Assembly (NCBI GenBank): GCA_030704615.1
Contig: CM060731.1
Location: forward strand, 53,800,221-53,864,220
Reading direction: 5' to 3'
Length of the DNA: 64,000 bases
From: Takakia lepidozioides
Lineage: Eukaryota > Streptophyta > Takakiopsida > Takakiales > Takakiaceae
The notes below the pieces were generated by a model. That model saw only the letters and a list, made by a program, of their open reading frames with translations, was not told the DNA's origin and made no database searches. A program made the position numbers and the translations under genes. This document shows, piece by piece, positions 34,642 to 46,084 of the stretch (the first letter of the stretch is position 1; each line of letters starts with the position of its first letter).

Positions 34642-37600
34642 TCAATCCACAGAATTTGCCAGGACTCTAAATGCTGTGAATTTTAGCAAAAGCTCGTTTT
34701 CTACCCGATGCAGAACAAAAAGCTCCTTGGAAGTTATGAAGCTTGTCACAGTGCCACGCTCCTGTGTGATTGGCCGGCGTCCTGTTCGTCCTGCACGGTG
34801 GATGTAGGAAGTTACCGAGGTTGGCCACTCCAGGTTGTACACGTGGCTCACTTCTGGCAGGTCCAGACCCCTTGCCGCCAGCTCTGTTGCTATCAACAGA
34901 CATCTGCCTTCCCTGAACTCCTGCAATGGTGTAAAGGCGAGTTTACTTTTTTTAAGTTGTTCAGGTTTTTAAGTGGAAGAAGGGTCCCTCTGGAAAGAGA
35001 AAGGGAGACCAAGTATTACACAACAACTGACATAACGGAACAAATGATGATTGTTTGGCCCTCCTACAAGGCCAGCCTTTCACCAGCCTTCCAGAAAGAT
35101 GAATATTTCCAAGCCTCCCAAGTGGTGGCCACAGGTATGCAAAAGGCAAGGTAACCCTAATTCCAGTTACCAAAACTTTAGACCGAACTGTTCAAGTTTA
35201 TACTAAAATCCTTGGCTCTCTGCCCTCACTGCTGCATGCCTACAATTCCCAAGACACAATGTAAGAGTGTTAATGCTTGGTTAACACAACATTTAAGGTC
35301 CAGTTTGTTTTTTAAAAAGCCTGTCTAATCCTCTGGTGAGTTGTTCTGCAGGTTTGTGGATTTAGAAAGAAAGAAGGAAACAAAGAGGCCCTGTCTTGCT
35401 GCAGTCCCTTTAAGAGGTTTCAACCTGACACTATTTGGTGGTCCATTGAGACATAATCCATGCAGCAAAAGATTGCTATAGAGACATACAGATAGACTGG
35501 AAGCACGAGCATTGATGTGGGCATCTTCCTCCAAAATTAAGGGTTCCCATTGCCGATTGCTTTCATTCGCCACAACTGCACTGTTCATCTTTGCCAGGAA
35601 GTCAGCCACGGCAACTGTTGAAGGTATGTCGCCTGCCCTACTTGACTTTTCAGACTGATGACACAAGACAGCACTAATGTGTGAATTCTTTTAACATGTT
35701 CATGGGTTGTACTCTGGCCAATTCCAAGAATGATAACCTTTGGTAAACTAGCTGCAAAGTTTCCTAAACCTCCACATCCAATGAACCCCTCTCATGCAGA
35801 ACACGAAGTCCAAAACTGTCTCACAGTCAAACAGGTTGGAACTCTATTGACTTTACCACATACTGACAGAATCGAAAGGAGCCTCTTTCTCACACCAAGT
35901 AGTGATGACTTGCATGCACAAAGTATCACTGTTATGGTTCAACATGCACTCCGAGGATAAGCACCTGGTCGTTCACAAAAATGATAGCTGCCCTTGGCGC
36001 ATCTGCTTCCAACACTGAAAATAGAGCCTGCAGTCTTTCTTCCTTCTCACACACCTGGGAGTCCCACATGTTGGGCACTCATTACAACTACCTACACGAA
36101 ACAGTCCACATTCCTCTGCTAGACTGGTGGGACCAGTAAAGAGATGCTGGGATATCAATGAATGGCATAAGCACTAGTCTATGACCAATATACTCGACGG
36201 TTCCCAGAGAGTGAGAGAGAGGCATGCCCACAGAACCTGTTCCCAATTGCAGCAAATAACCCACCTTTCCCCCAAGTGCAGTGAAAAAATGCAGAGGCAG
36301 GTAGACTCCAACAAAAGACCCAATACAAGCAAAGGAGGACGTTTGGTGTAGACAGGGGCATACCACATAGCGGTGATGAAGAAAGGATGGTATCTTTTCT
36401 TCAGGAGAAACATGGATATGTACTATGTTCTCCTGCAAAATGTGAGTTATAAATAATCAAGAGGAAGTTCTGATGACATGGAGGATGATCAAGAATAGAT
36501 CCTTCCACACAGTATGTAGCCCAAGACTCATCTATGTACTACACCACTCCCACTCTGACCACCAGTTCTCCCCTTTCCTCCATTTCAGAATAGAATCTGT
36601 TGTAAGATTTACCCGAGATCTCCATATACCTGCTACTTCCTTGCAATTCATCTTTGTTCATGCCACCAACTATCAGTTTAGTATTGCTTCTAGTTCATTT
36701 TGTCACCCTGAATGGAGGACACTCAGTACCAAATGCTAGGCCTCATGGAAAGTGATGGATTGTAGAAGCACCAACCTTGGCCCACTTGTTCTGTATGCAA
36801 TCTATTAAGAAACGGCGATGCTGAGGAATAGTGGCGCTTGCGAGGATAGTTTGTCTTTCCTGGGGACGAGTGTGCACACTCAGAAGCTTCTGGAGAAGGC
36901 CACCTTCCTTTGCAGCGCCAACCATGGCATCCACCTGTCCTGCACAATTCAGTGATTTATTGTTTTAATGATGCACTTTCATGCAAAGTGCTGGCGATAC
37001 ATATGGACACAGAAAGAATGTTCTTGTAAGACGTTGTTTGCTGTAGCCTTGGCCATAGACCCTGCGCCAGATAGACACTAACTTTGTATGGGGCTCACTC
37101 CAGTAGTGGAACTTACCTTGGTATAAACGATATCCCGGAGCCTTTTGTGGGTTCACACCCACCAGGTTTGAGAGAGAATATGCTCATAAGACATTTGCCA
37201 TAGCCTTGTGGCCATAGCCCCCCCGCCCAGTTTGGGCAGAACAAAAGGGAAGAGATACTACCTGGCTCACTCCGGTAGTGTGATATAGACAATCAGTTTG
37301 GGTTTTCCAGATATCCTCTACAAAGCCCTTCACGCAAGCATCAACTTGCTGTGTGTGAGCTGCCCAGCAATTAGACCCCAACAGGGCCAGGGCTTTAGGC
37401 TCAGCCTCAAATTTTGAAAGTAGGTGACCAGAGGTGCGGGGATAATGTTCTTTATATTCCTGCAGAGGGTCACTCCCTGGTGAGAATATCCCGGACAAAG
37501 TATCAGAAAGTGGATATTGTCTTCAGGCTGCCCCCACATCGGGCAATTACAATCTCCTCTGCCCCTCTGCATCTGTTTATTGTTCAAAGGTAGGCTCCTC

Positions 37601-40600
37601 ACCCTGAGTTTAACTATATACGTATATATAGAACCTCCCTGTCCTCTAGGAAGCCTATTGCCATTGGGTGGACTTGATACGGGAGTACATTAATGTCTCT
37701 GTGACTAAATGCCGGCCTTGTGACCTCGTGTCCTTGTTTGTTTCGACCTGAAGCGCTTTGCTCCAGGTAAGGTAGTGCATTGGATTTAGTTGGAAAGCTT
37801 GGGGCCTTTCCCTCTTTAGAATATGCCTACACGGGCCATTCCCTGCAACTCCCTGGAGTGTGATCTCTGAATGGTAACAAGCGGACCCCTACCGCTTGGG
37901 GGCAGCCCCTCCGCCCAATTTGGGCAGTCGTATGCTCTGTATAGCATACTCGGCACTTGGGCTCGGGATCCCAGGATGGACGATGTGTCCTTTAAAACTA
38001 CATGCTCTAGCTTAGGCTTGGATTTCTTGGCTAATGGTTCCATCTCGAGACTTGATAACAGGGGTACGTTGAAGGTTGCAATGTCCAAAAGTGCTTCTAA
38101 TAGAGTCCCACATCAATTCAATCTCAAAGAAGTTCGTCCCTTGACTGGCTGGAGAGCGGTCTTAGACATTGGTGATTCAATGGGGCACTCTAGGAAGACA
38201 ACCAAGGGCAAGGACTTCAACTTGAGAGTTTCTAATCGGTTTGATGCTCTGGATGAGGTTGAATCCAAACAGCCAGAAGGACAAGATGCCCCTAAGTGTA
38301 CAGAACCTGAACGTCCTGAATCTGAAGGATTTGGTACTCTGAATGGTTTACCAATCCTCAAGGTTTACACAAGACGAACAAATTCTATACACGGGGTAAT
38401 TGTCCCCAAGCCGTCAGATGGACAATCTGTCCCTAAGTGTGCAGAGCCTGAACGTCGTGTAACTGAAGGATTTGGTACTCTAAATGGTTTACCAATCCTC
38501 AAAGTCTACACAAGACGAGCAAAATCTATGCACGGGGTAATTGTCCCCAAGCAGTCTGACGGACAATATGCCCCTAAGTGTGCGGAGCCTGTGCGTCGTG
38601 TAACTGAAGGATTTGGTACCCTGAATGGTTTACCAATTCTCAAAGTCTACACAAGACGAGCAAAATCTACACATGGGGTAACTGTCCCCCCTTTGCAGAA
38701 CGGTTTCCCGTCCAGGAGCAATCACAAGCTACCTAGACGACAAACAATTCACATGCAAAGGGCTGGCTTGCGGCTGGCCACTTTCAACTTCTCAGGGCTT
38801 ACTAACCAAAGGAAACAACTCGAAGTGGGACAAGTCCTTCGGACTAATGATATTCATATCTGTGCTGGGCAAGAAACATGGGAAACGTCGGATAAACTGG
38901 TTGGAGATGTCAATGGTTATAAATGGGCAGGTAGGATGTGTACTCTCAAGGCAGCCTCTGCCAAACGCGGTCAGAAAGGGGTTGGATTCTTTGTCTGTGA
39001 TTTCTTGTTTGATAATTGTGAAATTATCAACAAGGGTTTGAGGTACGAGCATAGTATCTGGCTAAAACTGAATCTGAAGGGCGGCATGAGTACGAAGGAC
39101 CTCTTTGTGGGTTGTGTTTACATGCCCACAGAGGGGACCCTTAGTGCTGACGCAGACAAAGCCTTCGAAGATGTAAAGCTGGACTGTGCCTCGTTCCTTG
39201 CCAAAGGTCAGGTAGTGCTATTGGGTGACTTCAATGCTCGGGTGGGCAAAGGGCTCCATCAGGACGATATCATTGGGCCTTTTGGTGAGGACGAGCTGAA
39301 TTCTAATGGCTGACAGTTAATTAACTGTCTGGAAGAGCTTCAGCTTTTGACCTTGAATAACAGGACAAGAGGTGACCAAGTGCAGTGGACTCGTGAGAAA
39401 TCCCAAACTGGGGAACGTTCCATTGTGGACTATATCATAATGGACAAAAATTTGTTTCCCCAGTGTGCCAATGTGTTGATCGACAGAACTGATATTGGTA
39501 CCTCTGACCACTTCCTGGTTTGGACTGAGATCAAAAGGTGTTTTCCCAACACCAAGAGATCTGTGAAACGTTCGATTCGGAAGTGGCGCATAGAAAAATT
39601 CCATAATGAGGAGGTCAAGGCTGAGTACGTCCAGGCCTTGCAAGAGGCTCTCCCTCATTTTGTCCAATCGCTCCAAGAACTTCAGTCTCGCTCTGACAAC
39701 GCAAGAAATGAAGTCGAAAGAGCAGTGGACTCTTGGGAGAGTTTCGTTTCCTCCGTGGCTGAAAAGATCATTGGGAGGAAACTAATTGTCTGCGGTAGAG
39801 CTGTTAATTGGTGGACCAATGAGATCAAACTCAAGATAGCTGAGAGACGAGCCCTTTATAAAGAGTGCTGCAATTTGAAAACCAACAGAGAATTGTGGGC
39901 GAGGTACTACCAGCTCCGTAAAGATATCAATCAGCTTGTTAGGTCTCAGAAGAAATTATACTGGGACAAGTTATACAGTGAAATAAACTCAAACCACCAT
40001 GGTGGTAATGACAAGAAATTCTGGCTGGCCCTTCAACGTTTGTACAAGCCTAAAAACGGTCAGCAAGTACAAGCGCTGAAGACTACTAAAGGTGCAGTGG
40101 TGACTTCATCGGTTGACATTGTCAAAACCTTTGAAAATCACTACATTATCCTTGGCAGAACTTCTAGGTCTAACAGTGAGGGGTCTTCTGCTGAATGGAG
40201 GGACACAGTTGGAAAAACTGTTCCTATGATTCACAACAGCCCTGATGAACTGGAGTATATTTCAATGGCTTATAACGCTCCCATTAGTTCTTCTGAGATT
40301 GTGGAAGCAATTGAACATTTAAATGGATATAAAGCTGGTGGACCTGATGGTATTGTCAACGAGCTTATCAAGCACGGTGGCGATCCCATGATAGAGGCCC
40401 TAGTTCTCCTCTTTAACCTTATCTGGAAGACTGAAATGATCCCCTTTCGCTGGCGACAGGGGGTCATTGTCAATCTATACAAGAAGGGTGACAGAGAAGA
40501 ACCGGGGAACTACCGTGGCATCACGCTCCTCAATGCTGTTGGCAAGACATTCTGCAGAGTTATAAGTACTCGTCTCGAGGTTGATCTGGAGTCTAGAGGT

Positions 40601-43600
40601 TGTTTCCACGAAGGCCAAGCTGGCTTTCGGCGAAACAGGGGCTGTGTGGATCATATCTTCACTCTAAGCCAGATTATCCAGGGAAGGAAAAAAGAAGGGA
40701 AACCCACTTATGTTTTTTTCCTGGATGTCAAAAAGGCTTATGACACAGTGTGGAGAGATGGCCTATGGTTCCGCCTCTGGTCTTGTGGGATCAAGGGAAA
40801 GATGTGGAGAGTTGTCCACAACTTGTATGCTCACACCAAAAGCTGTGTCACTGTTAACGGACAGAAGTCCAACTTCTTTGACATAGACCAAGGTGTAGCT
40901 CAAGGATGTACTCTCTCCCCTCTGCTCTTCAATGTTTTTATCAATCAACTCCTCGAGGATGTGGAAAGTGAGGGATTTGGGTTAAGGGTGGGTGATACCA
41001 CCATACCAGCCCTTATGTTTGCGGATGACTTCGCAGGCATAGGGGAGACTCCAACCAATCTCCAGGAGTTGATTGATTGCGCGAAGAGATACTTTGATCT
41101 TTGGGGGCTAGAGGCTAATGTCAGCAAATGTGCAGTGGTAGCATTCAACGACAGAGGAGAGGGAGGAAGTGATCTTAAGTGGCAGTGGGGTAGCCAAGAG
41201 ATCCCGGTCCTCCCTTCCTACACTTACCTGGGCGTTGAATTTTCCTCCAATTGTAATTGGGATGCACATATCCGGAAAGTTGTTCAAACTGGCAAGGGCA
41301 AAGCTCTGGGGCTCACTAAATTTTTCCACTGCAGAGGGGTCAACTCTGAGGTTAAGAAAACCATGCTTTGCCGCGTTATTAGACCTGCCTTGGAGTACGG
41401 ATCTGCTATATGGGTTGATAACTCCAACCAGGCTAAGTCTCTAGAATCCATTCAAGTGGGGGTGCTTAAGGAGTGTATGTCAGCATGCTACAAAACAGCC
41501 AATGTGGCTGTTCGGGGTGAGTTTGGCATTCCGTCCTTAAGCTCCCGACGAGATGAATTCAAGGTCAGATGGTGGGGTCAGCTGCAACATACGCCCAACA
41601 CCAGATATCCCAAGTTAATTGACTCTATATCTTGGAAACAGGACCGCCCTGTCAAACAGGCTAAGTCCTGGCAGAAGAGAGTAGAAGAGATTCTCAAGGT
41701 CCTGGACCTGGATCCGCAAGTCTTGACCCTGCTGGATAAATCTGATTTAGAGGCTGTAGTGTCCGATGCCATGTCTGTTGCCATGAGATTGTCTGATGAA
41801 AATGAAGTTAGGCAGAAAACCTCCCTGAACTTGTTTCCAGTCAGTGACATGGGGGAGGACATCTTGGATGACCTCAAGGGTCTACCCACTCTCGGCACTA
41901 GACTGAAATTTAAACTCAGGGCAGGAAGCCTACCTTTGAACAGCAAACAGAAGCAGAGAGGAAAGGGAGAGTGCAATTGCCCATTGTGTGGGCAATCTGA
42001 AGACAGTATTCATTTTCTGATACACTGTCCGGGGTTCTCTCACCAAAGAGACGCTCTCTTCAACTCTATCAAGGGAATTGTGCCTGTACCCCTGTTTACC
42101 AACTTTGAAAGTCTCGAGGCTGAGCCAAAAGCCCAGGCCCTCCTGAGGCCTAGTTTTTGGGCAAATCACACACAGCAGATTGATGCTTGTGTGAAGGGAT
42201 TTCTAGAGGATATCTGGAAAACCCGGATTAATTCTTTATATGAAGGTAAGTCTTACTACCAACGTCAGCCCCTGACAGAGGTAGGTTCTGTCCCTTTTGT
42301 TCCCGCTCAAACTGGGCGCGGGGTCAATGGCCACAAGGCTACGGCAAACAACGTCTTATGAATACAATATATATGTATATATAGAAAGATAGATGAATGT
42401 ACTGATAAGATGTTTGCCGTAGCCTTTGTATAGACAATGCGCCCAGTTTGGATGGAAAGAGAGAGAGAGAGAGAGAGAGAGAGCACCTCATCAATGACAA
42501 TGGTGGAGATGGCATTGGTTCGCAAGTGTTTAGTTTCAATCAGCCGACTTATGCTCTCTAATGTACCCACCACAACCTTTGGTGGCTCTGCCTGAACAGA
42601 TGCAAACAAGAGGGCCAAGATCAATGACATGAAACCATTTGCAACTTCAGGATCTCATCAAAGACTATCAGAAACAAAGTCACAGCCATATGGTGCGAAC
42701 AACCAAAGCCAAAGTGCCAAAGTGAAACTCGAGCTAGTGACCTAAAAGCTCTAACATACAGCTCCCACTAAGGGTGTACAGGCCAATCTGTCAAAGCAAC
42801 TTTTACTTCTCTCATAATGGATTGAAATATTCTTAAATTCGACCAATATCAATTAGTAGCTTCGAGTTCACAAGTTGAGACTGAGCTAAGCAATTTCTGA
42901 TGCACCATGAAAAATGTTGGAATCACTATTGGGATGATGTAATCTGGAACCTTCAGCCAACTTTTCTGGCGGCTGGAAGATCCACCATCCAACAAAGTCA
43001 TCACTGTGACATTTCCCTTCTCCTTCTTCACCTTGCCTTCCTCTAGAGAACTCCACTCACCTTTCCCCACAAGCATACGTGCCACCCGAGCCACCTGCAA
43101 AGACTCACAATAACCAAAACAACCAGTTATATGTTGGACACTGGGTTCCAGTTTGCAGAAATGAGATCCATGCCAGGATAGAAGATCTTACACACACATG
43201 CGTGCAGCCTAATTGCAAAATGCCTATTTATGTGTGAAACCAAAACTATAATGGTGTCCAAGTGAAGAAAGTCCAAACACACTCTTTCATTTTGCAGAAA
43301 TGAGATCCATGCCAGGATAGAAGATCTTACACACACACACACACATGCGTGCAGCCTAATTGCAAAATGCCTATTTATGTGTGAAACCAAAACTATAATG
43401 GTGTCCAAGTGAAGAAAGTCCAAACACACTCTTTCATTAACCTGCATTGAATGTGCCATTAGCTTTAACCCATATAATTTTTATGTCCATCCACCTGCTT
43501 CCAGTACTGTCTCCCTCTCTCATTTGCCAATCAACGTTACTGTTGATTTTGAAACTGGAATGCATGAGCTATGGAAGTCCCCCACACAGATTGTCACACA

Positions 43601-44894
43601 ACCACTGTGACATCTGCAGAACGCAATGCATAACAGCACCGACTTGTTAATTCATTAGTGTCCAGTACCTGCATGCCCAATTCACGGGTCGGGACAACCA
43701 CTATAGCTTGCACAGCTGCTCGAGTCGGAACAATCTTGGTGAGAGTGGGAAGGAGGTAAGCCAGTGTCTTCCCAGAACCTGTCTGTATACCATATATGAA
43801 ACAAGCAAGACAGAAATCATGTATCAAGAAATCCAAACCAGAGCTTCTACAAAGGGCACATCCCTCTTTCACACTAGAACCTTGAAGTTACTACAAGAGT
43901 AGCCATTTGATGGACCTCATCCACAAATTGCTCATAGAACAGTTTCCCATGCGCAGTGATTAGAACTTATTTTGCAGTCCAACTTCAGATATAAAGTAAC
44001 ATGTTGAGCTGTCGGGAAATTAAACATTACCTGGGCATGGAGGATGCAGTCTTGACCAGAGAGAATAAGAGGCAAGGCCTCTTGTTGCACTGATGTGGGA
44101 TATTTGAATCCCACCTCTTCTGCCCTGTAATTCGACTTCAGTCAGCAAGGATACAATTGAAAGCATCTCTTCCCTGACTGCGAAGTCTCAGGTCTTCAAC
44201 CCAAACTCTTGAGACATGAATCCTTTACACCATGCTCTATGTAGCCTTATGAGGCTATGGCAAACAACGTCTTATGAGTACATTCTATGTAGCCTTATGG
44301 CATCAGAGTACCAGATGAAGGGGAAGATATAAAAATGCACTCCCCAGTAGTGAACTTCCTTTGACCGGGTTTTAGTAGCATCCTGACCTCAACTGCATGC
44401 GACCATCGATCATCTCCGCTTCACTGCTACCAGCGTCCTATCTGCTAAATTAAGCACTGGTCTGGGTGTCTCAAAACAACATTTATGTCTGGCCAGACGG
44501 AAGAACGAGAAAGTTCAAGAAAGATTTACCGTTGCAAAAGGTCTTGGGATACCATGCCTGAGCAAAGCTCCCTCAAAGTGATCCTGTCGTCAGCTGTATC
44601 ATCATTCGGGGTCCCTTCCTGCATCTCTCCATCTCCATTTTCTGTCTTGATGCTGCTCTCTCTTTCTTCCTCATCTCTCGGTGAAATTGTGGAGATGCCA
44701 GAATCACAAAGGGACGACCGTGCTCGCCAAATCAACTGTTTATCGCAATCGGAGCGAGGAAGCTTCAGGGATCTGTACCTTGAGCTATTATTCGGGAACA
44801 ACGGAAAGAAAGAGAGAGATTTGTCGGTCAGAACGCTTCCCCAGGTCCTCGTCAATGCAGGGAAGTTTACCAAAGCTCGGAGCGGCATGGTCAT
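34642..44894 (-). CDS. RH58: DEAD-box ATP-dependent RNA helicase 58-like, chloroplastic (10 exons)
   Basis: Exons (minus): 44894-44530, 44124-44031, 43782-43669, 43094-42951, 42591-42487, 36934-36776, 36432-36364, 36054-35965, 35654-35490, 34920-34642. All introns are GT-AG and the frame stays open for 527 residues. The first ~60 residues are basic and Ser/Arg-rich, fitting a plastid transit peptide. Visible motifs: Q motif GFKYPTSVQQEALP (~127-140), AQTGSGKT (152-159), PTRELGMQ (~184-191), LLDGGSSSRQKSWLK, IDEVD in place of DEAD (~272-276, spanning the exon 5/6 junction), SAT (~307), ARGLDLP (~453) and HRAGRTGR (~476). Known plant RH58 proteins also have DEVD and the GG...R.KSWLK block, which is why I name it. 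An ATP-dependent RNA unwinder of the plastid by homology. Intron 5 is 5.5 kb because a LINE inserted there. No upstream ATG precedes 44894 in frame. Confidence 0.9.
37015..37130 (-). mobile_element. LINE 3'-end fragment in RH58-like intron 5
   Basis: TTCTTGTAAGACGTTGTTTG and on through GCTGTAGCCTTGGCCATAGA is the reverse complement of the LINE family 3' end (GGCCACAAGGCTACGGCAAA then CAACGTCTTATGAGTACA). It is 5'-truncated. Confidence 0.7.
37165..37614 (-). mobile_element. older 5'-truncated LINE copy, split by the young LINE
   Basis: Minus-strand text corresponds to the C-terminal 150 residues of the LINE protein (LPLNNKQMQRGRGDCNCPMW, then SEAEPKALALLGSNCWAAHT and VKGFVEDIWKTQTDCLY) and its 3' tail. 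It has frameshifts. The break at 37614 coincides with the left target duplication of the 37634-42367 insertion, so this older copy was the landing site. Confidence 0.75.
37634..42367 (+). mobile_element. nearly intact non-LTR retrotransposon (LINE), 4.7 kb
   Basis: A 19-bp direct repeat, TATATACGTATATATAGAA at 37615-37633 and the same with one T for C at 42368-42386, flanks the element. It carries one long frame (37871-42361) with endonuclease, reverse transcriptase and a C-terminal Cys/His block. The 3' end is CAACGTCTTATGAATACAA without a poly-A tail, which is unlike L1. The RT text (NYRGITLLNAVGKTFCRVIS; GFRRNRGCVDHIFTLSQII) looks more like the RTE/L2/CR1 group than plant L1; that is my inference. 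Its many truncated relatives in this window share the same 3' end. Confidence 0.9.
37871..42361 (+). pseudogene. LINE endonuclease-reverse transcriptase ORF with one in-frame TGA
   Basis: Frame open for 1496 codons apart from TGA at 39311-39313 (text ...DELNSNG stop QLINCLEEL). The N-terminal part has three 47-residue tandem repeats, each with GFGTLNGLPILKVYTRR (38324, 38465, 38606). Then comes an AP-type endonuclease: RLATFNFSGL (38771), QETW (38867), VVLLGDFNARVG (39212-39247), and SDHFLVWTEIK beyond the stop (39503). RT blocks follow: KAGGPDGIVNELI, FLDVKKAYDTVW (40720-40755), AQGCTLSPLLFNVFINQLL and LMFADDFAGI (41013-41042, with the catalytic DD). The C-terminus has CNCPLCGQSEDSIHFLIHCP (41973-42032). 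The TGA could be a CGA mutated at a CpG. Everything else looks functional. Confidence 0.9.
42395..42452 (-). mobile_element. LINE 3'-end fragment beside the GA microsatellite
   Basis: TGATAAGATGTTTGCCGTAG then CCTTTGTATAGACAATGCGCCCAGTTTGG is a diverged reverse complement of the LINE tail. A (GA)n run (about 42458-42483) follows and abuts exon 5 of the helicase gene. Confidence 0.65.
43152..43437. repeat. 139-bp tandem duplication in RH58-like intron 3
   Basis: TTTGCAGAAATGAGATCCAT starts at 43152 and again at 43291. The two copies, through CCAAACACACTCTTTCATT, are virtually identical apart from a longer (AC)n tract in the second copy. The near identity points to a recent duplication. Each copy contains a TTTGCAG acceptor-like word on the plus strand only, which is irrelevant to the minus-strand gene. 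Confidence 0.9.
44236..44299 (+). mobile_element. 32-bp LINE 3'-end insertion with 16-bp target duplication
   Basis: TCTATGTAGCCTTATG at 44236-44251 and again at 44284-44299 flank only AGGCTATGGCAAACAACGTC TTATGAGTACAT (32 bp, 44252-44283), which is the extreme 3' end of the LINE. It lies in intron 1 of the RH58-like gene. Confidence 0.85.
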
Positions 44895-45079
44895 ATTCGA
44901 ACGAAATGAGGGCAGAGACGCATGTTCTGCCAAAAAGACCTTCGCCCGTAGTTGCGTTAACTGAATGGCACTCGTCTTCCACACACCTGTATGCCCTGCC
45001 AATTGTTTCTTCCACAAGCAAGTACCCAGCCTGGGACCGCCTCAACCCGTGGACTCACTCATACCGGTAACAGGTATGA

Positions 45080-45283
45080 ATGAAGGGCAAGAAAGTTGCC
45101 TGCTATACCTGTGGCTCCCTTGAGCATTACACCAAATTTTGTACCTATGTAGATCTTGTACCAGGACTCATTGTCCAGTATGAGAGAGACAAGAAAGGAA
45201 AAAGGTCTTTAAACGAAGGAGATTGCCTGTACAGGGGCCAGGCGATGACCAAGTCACAAACCCTGTTCAGCAGAAGCCTGTGA
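45080..45283 (+). CDS. short frame with one CCHC zinc knuckle, possibly gag-derived
   Basis: The frame starts at ATG 45080 and contains ACYTCGSLEHYTKFC, a perfect CX2CX4HX4C knuckle, followed by basic sequence. At 67 codons it is too short for a known family. It may be a relic of a retrotransposon Gag or an exon of an RNA-binding protein gene. It lies head-to-head with the RH58-like gene, about 190 bp from its start codon. No splice partners identified. Confidence 0.25.
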   Translation: MKGKKVACYTCGSLEHYTKFCTYVDLVPGLIVQYERDKKGKRSLNEGDCLYRGQAMTKSQTLFSRSL

Positions 45284-45289
45284 GGTCAG

Positions 45290-46080
45290 CAATATTATCT
45301 AGGGAGTTTAAATTGATGCATTGTGCAGCTGATAGAAGAATGAGGAAGGAGCCTGCGTGTGCATACATAGGAATGCTCCAGATTTGACCCAACTTTGCTC
45401 ATATGGGGCCTAGACTCTGAAGCAGCAAATGATTGATTTCTTCTGGGTAACATCTCTAATTCTTCAAGGGAGATGCGCATGATGTTTGACCTTCTTTCAT
45501 TCTGATGGTTTTGTTGCAGGAAAATTAGTACATTTCTGTAAGTTTTAGAGAGATTCTGTTTTTGCTGATGCACACCCTGCATACATGTACGCACACTCTC
45601 TGGGTGGAGCTGATGGCTTGCATACCTCCTATGGGGATTGAAGATGAAGGGAATAGCTGAAAATATGTGGATATTGACATCTACAGTAGCTCCTCAAACT
45701 TATTTCCTCTATTTGCAGCAATCTGTGATCCCTGGCCATAAATGATGCTGTCGAGTGGAATGTCAGTTGTTAGGTGAGAAAACTTAACTCACCAAGTTCA
45801 TCTCTCAAATGACCATGAACCCCCTTGAGATCCTCACATGACTAGTTAGCTGACGGCACCTGCTGGAATGGGATTGCTTGTTGGCCTTCCTAGGGGACCT
45901 CTATTTCAATTGCTCTCGTACACCAAGTGAGCATAGATCAGAATCTACTGCGTTTAATTTCCCGACTGATGACCTAAACTCAGATTGCAAAGACTTGGCT
46001 CTTTGACTAAAAGAATATGGACATATTACAACATTCCACCCTCACAGTTCTGCAACGCACTCCCTTTTTGTGCATGTTTT
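45290..46080. other. intergenic, no feature recognised
   Basis: No convincing open frame or repeat. It serves as the 3' flank of the minus-strand PPR gene. Confidence 0.4.
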
Positions 46081-46084
46081 TCTG

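Noticed and set aside
41578-41976. Minus-strand frame inside the LINE
   Set aside because: Shadow of the LINE protein in another frame; its homology to other minus-strand frames only reflects other LINE copies.
44485-44964. 159-codon plus-strand frame
   Set aside because: It is the antisense shadow of exon 1 of the RH58-like gene.
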